Part shown: positions 41,139 through 60,930 of the stretch, piece by piece
Layout: every line of letters starts with the position of its first letter
Numbering within the stretch: the stretch's first letter is position 1
Assembly: GCA_964035795.1 (NCBI GenBank)
Contig: OZ038320.1
Location: 2,853,896 to 2,917,895, forward strand
From: Pterobdella sp. o SKG-2022
Lineage: Eukaryota > Annelida > Clitellata > Hirudinida > Piscicolidae
Length of the DNA stretch: 64,000 bases
Reading direction: 5' to 3'
The notes under the pieces: generated by a model
Databases searched by the model: none
Seen by the model: the letters and a program-made list of their open reading frames with translations, nothing else
Told to the model about the DNA's origin: nothing
Made by a program: the position numbers and the translations under genes

Positions 41139-42319
41139 ATGACGAGCGTTGAACATGGCAAAGAAACTTTTTCGGCTTCTGAAATAATTTGTCAACTCAC
41201 TGAAGATTTGGTTTCGAATCCGGATGTGCTGGCAGCCTATGGTCGCAAATTGGATAGTATAATTCAACGAGATATTGGTTTTATTCAATATCTTCCTCGC
41301 TGCGTTAAAAGGCGACTCAAAGCGCTCAAGAAGCTACAAGTCGAAATATTCAAAGTGAGATGGAAGTATTTTTAATAAATTTGTTTTTGTATAAGATTTT
41401 TTGCATTTCAGGTAGAGGAGTCCTTTTACAAACAAGTGCATAAATTAGAAGCCTTATACACCATAAAGCAAAAGCCTATCTTACAAAGGCGTGAACAAAT
41501 TGTTTCTGGAGCTTCTGAGCCCACCGAAAATGAGGAAAATTATGCTAGTGATAACGAAGAAAACACAAAAATGCCAAAAAGCGTGGAGCATCATATGAAA
41601 AAGGCTTTGATCAACAGAACTATTGGAGTCAAATTAACCGATTCAACCAAAGGAATTCCAGAATTTTGGTTGACAATTTTTAGAAATGTCAGCATTATGA
41701 ACCATATGATAAAGAAACACGACTTTCCCGTTTTAGCAAAATTACGAAACGTAAGAATAGAATACTTTAATGAAAAATCTGATATAGGTTTCGAAGTTAT
41801 ATTTGATTTTGGCGAAAACGATTATTTCGAAGAAAAAGAACTGCGCAAAAAATTCAATTTAAGAATCGGATTGGACATGGAAGACCCGATGAGTTACGAA
41901 GGACCAGAAATCATTTCATGTTCTTCATTCCATATTCATTGGAAGAAAGATAGAAACATTACAGTAAAACCACGAAAAGTAAAAAGAGGAAACAAAAGAT
42001 TCGTGAACAAATTGGTCAAAACCGATAGCTTTTTTAATTATTTTGGATCCGCGAGATCAAGCTCTCAAGACGATTCTGACGAAAACGAAAGAATTTGTGA
42101 TTTCGAAGTGAGTTTCTTAACGATTTTATCCAACCACACATAAAATATGACACTAAACAGGTAGGCCAAGTATTGAAGGACAACATTGTGCCAAGAGCAT
42201 TTTTATATTACACGGGGCTCGCATTTAAAAGCGAAGAACTAGAAGACTATAGCGACTACTCTGAACTTAGAGGACAGCCTTCCGAGGCTGACAGTCTCAA
42301 TGATTTTTCTGATGATTAG
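41139..42319 (+). CDS. NAP1L1: NAP1-family histone chaperone
   Basis: Binds H2A-H2B and deposits it on DNA. Three exons: 41139-41354, 41412-42107, 42161-42319 (stop TAG), joined at phase 0 by introns of only 57 and 53 bases; 356 residues. Conserved NAP domain blocks: RTIGVKLTD..KGIPEFWLTI, HDFPVLAKLRNVRIEYF, FEVIFDFGENDYFEEKELRK, MSYEGPEIISCSSFHIHWKK, TDSFFNYF and NIVPRAFLYYTGLAF. Human NAP1L proteins are about 375-390 residues; here the C-terminal acidic tail is short (DYSDYSE...NDFSDD) and no CAAX-type end is seen. The sequence is divergent but complete. It converges on the sHSP gene, with 226 bases between the stops. Confidence 0.92.
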
Positions 42320-42545
42320 ACAAATCTTTTGTTGGAAGATTTTAAAGTTTTATAAATAGAATAACTCAATCACAAGTTTATTTTATGTTAAATATGAGAT
42401 GTTAAATGCCAAGTTTTTTAGACTAAAAAACGCTAGGAAATTCATAACGTTTAAAATCCATGATCAATTATATAAATTGACGAATATAAAATAACTAGTA
42501 TCAAAGTCAGTTTCTGGAACACCTTGTTGCTTCAATAAGTTGAAA

Positions 42546-43284
42546 TCACTTGCTCTTGTGATATTGAATGGGAATCATCTTCTCAGCTTCTTTGAGGTGA
42601 GGAGCAGGTGCTTCAATAGTGAGAACACCATCATCACTGAGACGGGGAGTGATCTTGTCCGTTTGCACTCCTTCAGGAAGAGTATATTGCCTGAGGTAGG
42701 TGTGGTGAGACTCACCATTGTCCGTCTTCACATCACTCTTGGCTGACACCTGTCAATGAGGAGCACCATCTTGAACACTAATTCATCCAACAGTTGGAAT
42801 ATAAATGCAGAATTCACAAATATGTCAATCTTACCTGAAGAATGTGATCACCCAGCAATTTCACTTTGACTTCATCAGGTTTAAAGCCCTTCATGTTGAA
42901 GTCCAACTTCAATTTCGACTCTCCTTTTAAAATATAATTTCTTATTAACAAATACAATTTTTATCAAAATATAGTGATACTCACCTTTTTCCTCAACAAT
43001 TGGATGTCTAGGCTGCAATTCAGAGACCACATTTCCTGAGGGTTCACAGGGTTCCAGTTGAAACATTTGGCTTCTCATTCTTTGCATTTCATGTGCCATG
43101 TGCTCATGCATTGACATCATTTCGCGTTGCATCCTCTGGAAAAACGAAAAAATTTCATTTTTTTTTGTAAATTTATTACCTAACATCAACTTACACGAAA
43201 GTCATCTTCCATAAAACCCATGAAAGGTTCGAAAAAACGATCTTGTCTTCTGACAATAGGGAAGAATCTTTCGGTGAGAGACAT
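42546..43284 (-). CDS. small heat shock protein (alpha-crystallin family)
   Basis: ATP-independent chaperone. Four exons: 43195-43284, 42985-43135, 42835-42923, 42546-42749 (stop TGA); phases 0, 1, 0 agree; 177 residues. The N-terminal region MSLTERFFPIVRRQDRFFEP resembles metazoan HspB/crystallin starts, followed by a Met-rich segment (REMMSMHEHMAHEMQRM). The alpha-crystallin domain runs from about KLKLDFNMKGFKPDEVKVKL to DDGVLTIEAPAP, and the C-terminal IxI motif is IPI in KMIPIQYHK. The exon at 42923 uses an AAG acceptor. A heat-shock promoter lies at 43545-43644. Family certain, subfamily not. Confidence 0.93.
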
Positions 43285-43544
43285 TCTGTATTTGAAAGAT
43301 AATGGGTTGAAGAATTGTAGATCAAACAAGCAAAACACAAGACGACCCAGCCGGCGCCCAACTCAATTATCTTGTTGAATAAAAAGAAACAGACACAATA
43401 AAAGACAAAAATATTGAAAACTTTAATATATAATAAACTTTTGCGAAACAAAAAACTAACTTTAAACTGTAAAAGGTGAAATCGCAAACGCTAATCCTAC
43501 GAAACAATAAAGAAACGAACTGGCCTCGTTAAACCAAACATTTA

Positions 43545-43644
43545 TTATATATACTCCCGACTGAAGTCTCGATTGTTCTAGTACATGCGTTACTATTTAT
43601 AGAAAAACTTGCTCATCTCGAATCTTCTACCTAGTTCTGATTGG
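43545..43644 (-). promoter_or_regulatory. heat-shock promoter of the sHSP gene
   Basis: Read on the minus strand: TATATATAA box at 43545-43553; heat shock element at 43620-43637 (GAATCTTC with a further in-phase TTC ten bases on, so three of four 5-bp units match); CCAAT at 43640-43644. The TATA box lies about 260 bases before the start codon, giving a 5' leader of roughly 230 bases. Confidence 0.6.
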
Positions 43645-43659
43645 TTAGTTTTTGAAACA

Positions 43660-46600
43660 TGACCTCGATTTTTTAAAAACGTTTCATCTTTTACCTCAAC
43701 AATGTCGACGATTTTGAATATAAGAATTCATTTGTTTTTGCAAAATTAACAAGCATTTTTAAATGAAAACTGAAAAAAATATGAAAGAAATTTTCGACTG
43801 TTTTTTTAGGGTTTTATATTAAAATAAAATCATTTGAAAGCAGTTTTAGAAAAATTTTTTTTGATAAAATACCTTAAATTTTTGCTTATTAAGATATGGT
43901 TGAAAGGCAGTGTACGACGATTTAATGGATCAAATTAATAAAAATTATTGACCTTTAATAAATGATATGCATTTAGTTTTGTTTGCTTTGTTAACAAAGT
44001 ATTCCGAAAATTAATGAATAAACAGTTAACTATTTCATGATTCATTTTATAAACAGAGAATTTTTTAAAATAAATTTAAAAAATAGCTTTTTGATGATTC
44101 CAGGATATTCTGGAAACTTGGTTATATATAATCTCAGAACCCCTACTTGATGGTTGAATGACTAAGGACTAGCAATTTCTCCGTATTTCGGTTATATTTG
44201 GTTTTCATCACACTAATTAAAAGATATTTTGAGAGTTTCCGCAAACTAGCATTCTAAAAGTAGAATGAGTTTTCAAGCAAAACTTATTTTATCATCATAT
44301 AAAAAATATTTCAGTTTTTAAAAGCATAGATATATTCAAACTTAAGTTTTGTAATGAAAATATCCGACAATTAACACTATTTCTCGAAGTCAAAGACTCT
44401 GTAATGAAATAAAAAAACAAAATAATATTATTTTTAATATTTTTTCTTAAATACCTGCAAGAATGTAGGTAAACGTGTATACTGACTATTTGATCAATAA
44501 ACGTCATTATAACCAATTAAACTATATAAAAAAATAACAATTTTCATTATTTTATGATTAATAGTTCAATTTTGTATACTTTTCATAACATTTCTCTAAG
44601 CTGCCTTTATCGAATACAATAAAGTTTTTCTTAAATTAATTTATCTTTAGTTTTATCATAACGCCAGTTATCGTCAGCTATGATAATTTTTTAGAATAAC
44701 TTTCTTCTATAAAGTTCACACAAAAAGAAACACTTGCTAACAATATATATGAACGGCCATTATAGATACATGTCTGAAACCATAATAGATTAATCTGCCT
44801 AGGTCGTATCATGTAGCTACAAGTTTTAACTGTCTTAACTTGAATTAGTGAAATACTTTATGAACATAAAAAACCTAAAGGCTTAAAAAGGCATGTAAAG
44901 ACGGAGATGATGATTATTTAATTGTTAATTTCACTATTCTATTTTATAAACTATTAACCATGAATAAAGTTCAATATAATGATATATAAACATTTTCAAT
45001 ATTTTTTTTTGAACATAAAAAGAAAAATATTTTTTAAATTATCGTAAAAAACTCACTAATTGGGTGATAACACCAACTAGTTGAATGCCAAGATATTTTG
45101 TGTTCAAACCGACTTTAGAGCATAAAACACCAAATTCTTATGTATAAAATTATTTGTTTTACATATATAAATAATTAATTTTTATATATGAAAATACTTT
45201 TATACAGATAATAGTTTTCATGAAAAATAGCATTTTATATAAAAATCTTATATATAAAAATAGCTTTTATATATTCTAGTTTTGTCATCCTAAAAAAATA
45301 GCTTCAAAACAAAAAATACTGAAATCTTACATACAAAAAATGAGTTTCTATATATTTAATTAAATTTTATATATGTATTAAAAATATATTATTCATATAT
45401 ACAAATATAAACTTTTATTTATATGAAAACACAAAATTTTTATTTATATACACAAATATAATTTTTTTACAAATAAAAATAGCATATAAAACACTGTTTC
45501 TATTAACAACCGAAAGTAAATTCTTGTAATACCTTTCACCCATATTGTTCTGTTTCAAAAAATTTAATTATAATAAAACTAAAAAAATTCAATCAAATTA
45601 AACCAGGCTTGTAACCTGAAAATGAAACAGCCGTTTTGGAAAGCTTTGCTAAATCATTAATACTATGAGTTTTTTCAAAACAATCGATTAATTTAGTTAT
45701 ATTGAAACGGTCGTTATGGAATGGTTAAAGGCTCACGCGTATGATAAGTCAATAGGATTTTTTATTTAGCATTAAACTTCATTAATTTTTAGAACTACCA
45801 TGTTTATTTCTCGTGATTATATCTCCATCAATATCTTAATGCATCAATAGAACCTTCTTTGCTTGCATATAATTCTCACCCAAGATATTCAGCATATTAT
45901 AAACATATTTAATATCTCCCATTAATTTACATGACCTCAAAACAGAAAAAAATATAAAGCTGCTCTTTAAAAAGAAATATAAAATTAGTTTTTTTCATAA
46001 GCTCTAATGAAAAAAATACCGGTATATAATTGAAAACTATCATAAAGATCATACGATGGATGGTGAATACAAATTAATTTAAACAAATCGTTATGGCTGA
46101 CTCAGCAAGTTATCTAACAGAAATATAAGTAGTACTATCGATACAATATCAACAAAATTGTCGAAAGTTGTAGATCAATTGTTTGCGTAAGCGTATTTTG
46201 CTCAAATTTTTTATAATCTTAGAGTTTTTCTACCGAATTAAATGTGATTAAATAATGAAGGCATATATAATTTTGTATAGTAAATATTCAAACAATGTTT
46301 TTTTGGTGTATGAATTTTGAATTGAAAATAAGTTAGTAATATGCATAAATCATCTATAAAATTTCTTCTAGCGAATTACACCATGTTAAGGTTAAATTAG
46401 AATACATTTTTATTTGGTTAAGTTTGCATTAGCGGTAACACAGCTGACTAAACAAATGGCTCAAAAAATTTCAGAAAAGCTTTTTGAACCTCGAACTAAA
46501 GTTGATTAGAAATACTAAGCAAAGCTAATAACATTGTTTTTTCATCGTAACTTATAAAAATATAAAACATAAAATGCCGGTTACAAACAAAAAATCAGAC

Positions 46601-47946
46601 CAAAGTTGGTGATTTCTTTATTTTTAGCCCGTTTTACAGAACACTCCTTGTTTCTAGAAGCTTCTACTAACTTCTCTATTAAACTAGTATTCTGTCATCT
46701 AGGATATTCTTTTTAGTGCTTATAACACCCAAAATAATCAGAGTTTAATGAATAAAATATGTATATTAGTTGATAGATTGTATTTTATAATATAATATAG
46801 ATGCATATAAACTGATATATCATATTTGTTAACGAAAAGCTTTGTACTTAGGAAAATTACTTTTAGTTTTCAAATAATTTGCAGTTTTCATTTCAAAAGG
46901 TTTCGTTTTTAAATGGTTATTTACCAAGAATAAAACTATTGGTCCGAAATATTAATATTTATTTAAAAGTATAATATTAGAAGAGGAATGAATATTAGGA
47001 AAACAAATACCATTTTTAAATTTGTTTGTGATGTAGTTGAGCTAATGGAAATTTTTATTCTAATTATTCCAATAAATATTTCGTTTTTCATTTGAAGAAA
47101 AAAAAGCGAAATAAAAACGCCAAAAATACGATAAGAGTGCATAACTCACTAAAATTATACCTTAAACAGAAATCTCTTATGCATATTTTTTTATATTAAT
47201 GTGACAAACTAAAACGCTTTAGTAAACGGTTTTAAAAGTATGCAAACATATAAACCAAAAAAAGAATGGGTTTGAATCCCTATTTTTAATCTTATAATAT
47301 AATTTACATAGTTTTTATCTAAGTATTTTTTTTTGAAAAGCGACTGAACTATTTTGAAATCTTAACAAAAATTTACACAAGTAATAGATGCTTGTTCATT
47401 TAAATAATAATATTGATGTATTAAAACTTTAATTGCTTTAAAAAAATAAAATGTTATATAGTTTTTGGAATAGCGGTTATTCACAAGACAATTAACTTGC
47501 TACAATAAAATTAAACTACATAGTGGTTCAAAACTGAAACTGCGATGAAAATTTTTATTTTCAAAACTAATTTATTGATTCATTGACATTAATTTAGTAC
47601 TGCAAATTATTTGAATACTAATGATTTAAAGAATGGATCATTTACATTTTAAAATCAGATGATTCAAAACCCAAAAAATACACAAATTTTACAAAATTTA
47701 TTTCGAAAAATTTTATATTTTATATAAAAACAAAATTAAGAAATCAAAAAACTGTTTTTTTTGTTATTATTATTAAGTTGTTATTACATCTTGTTAAGTG
47801 CTAAAGTAAGTTATATACACGTTTTTGTAAATAGAACTTTACTTTTACAACCTGTGTATCGTATTAAAAGCAATTTAAATTACGTTTGTAACTTATTTTG
47901 TTATAAAAATAGTTTTTTAAATTTATAAAGTGAAATTTTTAAAAAT
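43660..47946. other. intergenic AT-rich DNA
   Basis: About 4.3 kb with no long frames and no recognised motif. TATATAA-type runs at 45130-45480. This is the left flank of ArfGAP. Confidence 0.6.
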
Positions 47947-56134
<8,188 letters not shown>

Positions 56135-56202
56135 CTCAAAGAACTCGTCTGTGGTTGTACCAGCATGATTATTATAGTGGAGAGGATAACAAGGATACCA
56201 AT

Positions 56203-56346
<144 letters not shown>

Positions 56347-56984
56347 CAATATGGACAAAAAGGTATTTGTTGATGATAATCGTGGGACTTTCCATTGGAA
56401 GTTATTATTATTATATTATTCTGTTATTATTATTGGTATCATTATTGTTATTTTTTATTATTATCATTATTTAATCACTATTACTGCTATATAAATTCAA
56501 ATGATGCTGTTAAATTCACATTGTTTTCATTATTGATTTATTTTAATTATTATAGGCTTTTTCATTATCAATGCAGCCTATGAACGTTATCACGATGATT
56601 ATTATTTTTTTATTATCAATTTTTTATATTATTCTTTTTTTTGTTCATTATTGTTTTTATTAATAAATAATATTTTTTGTTAATTCTTAGGTATTATTTA
56701 GAATTTTCATTATTAGTTGCTCATGTTGATATTATTATATGGAAAAAAATAAATGTTCAATTGGCTCCACTATTTGCCATTTTTTTATTTCATTTTATTA
56801 AGAAATTCATATTTCATTATCCATCTTTCTCATTTCCCCCTTGTTCCATTATGTTAAATGTCATTTTTGAAGATTTTTTTGGTTAATGAAAATTCAAGAG
56901 TTCAGAAACTATTTCCAGTTTTACATTACGTTTTATTATAATTCATTGTTATTATTATCCATTCTATTAATATTTATTTTATTT

Positions 56985-57184
56985 NNNNNNNNNNNNNNNN
57001 NNNNNNNNNNNNNNNNNNNNNNNNNNNNNNNNNNNNNNNNNNNNNNNNNNNNNNNNNNNNNNNNNNNNNNNNNNNNNNNNNNNNNNNNNNNNNNNNNNNN
57101 NNNNNNNNNNNNNNNNNNNNNNNNNNNNNNNNNNNNNNNNNNNNNNNNNNNNNNNNNNNNNNNNNNNNNNNNNNNNNNNNNNNN
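56985..57184. other. assembly gap, 200 N
   Basis: Same fixed length as the first gap. Confidence 0.95.
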
Positions 57185-57211
57185 TTTGTGGTGTAGATTA
57201 GTATTGGGGAG

Positions 57212-57352
57212 AAACGAACAAAAAGTATTTATTAACTTAAATCACGAAGCTTTTAGTAAGACGAGCTTAAATTATCATTCATTTGATAACGTAAGTTTGT
57301 CATACTAAAAGCTTCGTGGATTAAATTAATAAATACTTTTTTTTGTTTCGTT
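57212..57352. repeat. foldback inverted repeat
   Basis: Left arm 57212-57259 and right arm 57302-57352 are reverse complements over about 48 bases with a 3-base indel and a few mismatches; the core includes CACGAAGCTTTTAGTA. The spacer is 42 bases. It starts 27 bases from gap 2. It could be a small foldback/MITE-like element or the structure that blocked assembly. Confidence 0.8.
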
Positions 57353-57697
57353 CGCTATTTGATTTAGCCTATTCTACGTCATCAAGATGGTTTCAATGAG
57401 AGTAAGAGGCAATGTTGTTTGTAACAATAGCAATATGTCGTTTTATGTTGTGAATTAGTAAAGAAATCAATAAGTGCTATTGTTAGTAGTAGTAGAAGTA
57501 ATAGTAGTAAGTGAAAGATTATAAAGTTAATCCAAATCAAACACTTTCAACGATTCATCAGTATTACCTGATTAAAATGTCTAATGTATATTATTTCGAG
57601 ACTAATTTTATCAATAACACTAATAATACTTATAATAATTGTTACTATTGTTTTTTTCAGTTGAGCGTGAAATTTTTTACAAATAACGTTAAAAAAC

Positions 57698-60524
57698 CAG
57701 TTTTTTTATCTTCCTCATTGGCCTCATCTTCATGGCAGGTTTGCAGATTCGCTTGGTACAACTGCCATTTGCATAACAAAATCTATTAATAATTGATTAG
57801 GAATAGAATAGTGCATTGTATCTATAAGTCGGACATCAGATCTTCCAAAAAGTGGTTTTTGTTGTGAAGTTTCGCAAGACACTACTACTCTACTAAACAA
57901 ATCTTAAGAAAAATTATTCTTTCTTACATATCACGTAACGTCATTCCATGCACAATCATGCCAACAGAATCTTCACACCAGTTTACACAACCACATATTT
58001 TCTCCTTCAACCATCACACACCACAGCTACCTCAAGAAGTCTGTGATTATGAAGATCCTTGTATGGAAACGAGCACAGATGTTCCTTACGGCTCTGCACT
58101 GCTAACTGCATGGCTCTGTTGGTGGGAGGAGCAAAATCTGGTCTTTCCAATAAAGTGCTCGTTGTATTCATAATGTGTTCTTTGATGGCCGCTGTTGAGA
58201 TTTTGTAGTTGTGGTCGACTAGTAATTTGGGGTTTGTCACGTTGAAGGGACGTTTGCGTGCTAATCTGTGGTTTTGGTCTGTTGAAAAAGAATATTGATT
58301 AGAAAGAAGGTTGCTTGATATTTTTTAAGTAAGGAAAAAACTACAGAAACAAGTATGATTTTAACGGGAGCAATTTCATGAGTTTAAATCACAAAAAAAA
58401 CTGCAAAATATCTCTCAATGAGTTGTCACCATTTTTCAGCTGAGACATAGTAAGAGAGTTGAGTTTGAGTCTGTTGTAAGACTTCTGTTCCAAAGTAACA
58501 TTCAAATCGGGCTTATCTTTTCGTTTTTGTTCTTTTGGTTGTTCTACATGGTTAACTTCTAGCTGCACTTGCTGCGATTGTTGTTGTTCATGTTGTATAA
58601 GATCAGCAAGTTGTTGTGAGGACGTGATGTGGTGTTGAGGTGAGAAGAGGAAACGGTCTAAAAGGGGCTCGGGAGATTGATGAAGGGGTTGTTTAGGTAG
58701 CTGTCCCATGGTGAATGTTTCAAATAACAGCTTGTCGAATTCATCTTCTGAATGTATAAATTATAGTTTTATTTTAACTTGTGTGTGTGTTAGTATCTTT
58801 TCAATATTTAGTAATAATTATAACAATACTCGGTTATAATAATAGATACATGCGCTTTTCATGAATAAATAAATACATCTTGTTTTATTGGTTGGATATC
58901 ATTTATAAATTTCATTGAAATAGCATTTTCAGATTCATTACTTTAGGGTTTTCATCAATTGAACCAGTATAAAAAAACTTCCATGTTAATATGCAAAATA
59001 TATAATTTTGGATACCAATCAACTCATAATAAGTCGACCGTCAAGTAAAATACAAGGAAATGTATAAACAACACATGAATTCCAACATATATCATCCTTT
59101 CACCACCAACCCTTATGGAGGTCATGCTGCGGGAAATGAACAATGTCCAATTCCTTGAGAGTTATATCTTCTTGCTTGCTCATGTTGACGTCCCTCACAT
59201 CCTTTAGTGCCACTTCATCTGTGCTGTTGTGTACGTGTATTGTTGGATGGTTGTGATAGAGGAATTCTTGTGATGACGGTTTTTATTTTTTATGATGAAA
59301 TTTTTAAATATTTCTTGTAAATATTTCTATTTTATGTTCAACGCTGATCTTTTGATTAGATTTTTTAGGGCTTTTTAATGGATTTTAGAGATTTTAAAAG
59401 AATTAATTTGTTTCTACATCAAACTAAAATTTGCGACAAGCGCAATCTTAGGAAAATTCATTAGGTTAATGCACTATTATAAGATTGCGTTTGTCGGAAA
59501 TTTTAACAAAATCTTTAAAAATGTTTTTAAAAATATTTTCATATTTATAATTATATTTTTTTATAAAAGTATCTGAGCCAAAAGACCGCCTACAAAAGGT
59601 TGAAGGCGTCTCTGTCGGTGAAGGCCAGAAGTTCTTCCATGGTCACTTTGTTCATCTTCTTCTTTTTTCTGTTACCTCTTTCTTTCAAGTCTATCGCTGA
59701 AGTTTCTTTGAAGTATGGCTTGAAGCCGATTTCTTGTTTCATTTCGACGCATTCTTTCAAAAGATATGTCACCTAGATGAAGAGTTGAAGCGAAATTCGA
59801 TTTTGTGTTTTTTAAAGTACATAAATGAATAATTTTATTTATGATTTTGATGTTTTTTAATTTTTTATAAATTACTTTTCGATGGTAAATTTTCACCACA
59901 CCCAGCAATAAACGACATGAAATCCTAAGATTAGATCCTATCTGTTGAAAAATAAATAATTGTTTATAGACATAAGACATCAATAAAATTGTGAAACATC
60001 TATATATATTATAAGTTTCTGGTTTTTAAAATCCTGTTGATGCTGATAATAGCCGTAAAAGGTAACCTACAAAATATATAGAAGGTTTATGAATGAATCA
60101 TTACCGCTGAAAAAATGATGCTGTTGACGATTTTGCCGATTATAATGTTATAAATGGTTCTTTTGGTAATTTTTTTGTCCCAATGAGCAGCAACCCACAC
60201 CAGTCGTAATGGATTGTTAGCATCATTCAAAACGGCAGTAGAAAGGAGATTCAATTCTAGAGAAAATTTTTTATATTTACATTGACTATAATAATTTGAT
60301 CATAAAAGTTATTTCCATTTAGACAAAAAAAAACGGTTCTAAATATTAAATAAAAATTCATTAGCTTATTTGAATTAATTTAATATTTGTAGAAATAACA
60401 TTTTTTATAATCGCCCAAAAGACTATGATAAACTTTAGCTCCTAAATTAATTAAGCCTTTCTATCTAACCTTTCTTATATTTGTTTTCTTGTTTTTTGTG
60501 AATGTCTTTTTTAAATAAAGACAT
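57698..60524 (-). CDS. RAD21/REC8: alpha-kleisin (RAD21/REC8), N-terminal half
   Basis: N-terminal cohesin kleisin domain, which contacts SMC3. Exons with agreeing phases: 60470-60524 (tentative first, MSLFKKDIHKKQ), 60105-60256, 59876-59941, 59594-59772, 59111-59223, 58430-58747, 58031-58278, 57698-57782 (tentative, acidic EDEANEEDKK). Signatures: LRLVWVAAHWDKKITK (RAD21 family IWLAAHWDKKLTK), CRLLLGVVKIYHRK, MSKQEDITLKELD, and NPKLLVDHNYKISTAAIK then DFAPPTNRAM and HNHRLLE, the conserved central block. A Gln-rich linker (QHEQQQSQQVQ) lies in the 58430 exon. The usual MFY start is not evident. No C-terminal winged helix is found to the left before gap 2; it occurs at 32743-33153. Confidence 0.85.
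59426..59504 (+). other. miRNA-precursor-like hairpin
   Basis: Arms 59426-59450 and 59480-59504 pair over 25 positions (23 Watson-Crick, one G-U, one mismatch) around a loop of about 29 bases. On the plus strand the variant pair is G-U; on the minus strand it becomes C-A, so plus transcription folds better. It lies in the kleisin intron 59224-59593, antisense to the gene. A small foldback element is the alternative. Confidence 0.45.
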
Positions 60525-60930
60525 TTTTTTTCGAAATCTCAAACTCGTCTGACAACCAGACGACACTTGTTTTTAGAGATAGTAAAACGCTTTATTTATT
60601 AATAATATATAATTATTTTGCAAATTTGATACATTTCAAAATACTTTAGAGCATATAACTTTGTTTTCAAAAAATTTTAAGTCGAAATTTTTTTTAGAAA
60701 ATCATAAACTTGAGTTTTTATCACTTGAGTATCTTTTTAGAGAAATTTTTATCTAATAATAGTTTTGGTTTAAGGGAAAATAGAAGCACCGTCTAAAAAT
60801 ATTTTCACTACTTCCGCTCGTAATGGCCGATACTTTGGTTTTGGTTAATTAGATCGTGCTTTTTTATCAATTTTTTTATATCTTGATTCAAGTAGTTTTG
60901 GAGTTTCAAAACTTTTTTTAAAATATCACA
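60525..60930. promoter_or_regulatory. kleisin/LSM14 divergent intergenic region
   Basis: 406 bases between the tentative kleisin start (minus) and LSM14 Met (plus). It has an ETS-like ACTTCCG at 60810-60816 and no clear TATA box. A shared bidirectional promoter is inferred. Confidence 0.35.

Noticed and set aside
47262..47290. T-arm-like GGGTTTGAATCCC suggesting a tRNA
   Set aside because: No D-arm, anticodon arm or acceptor stem can be paired around it.
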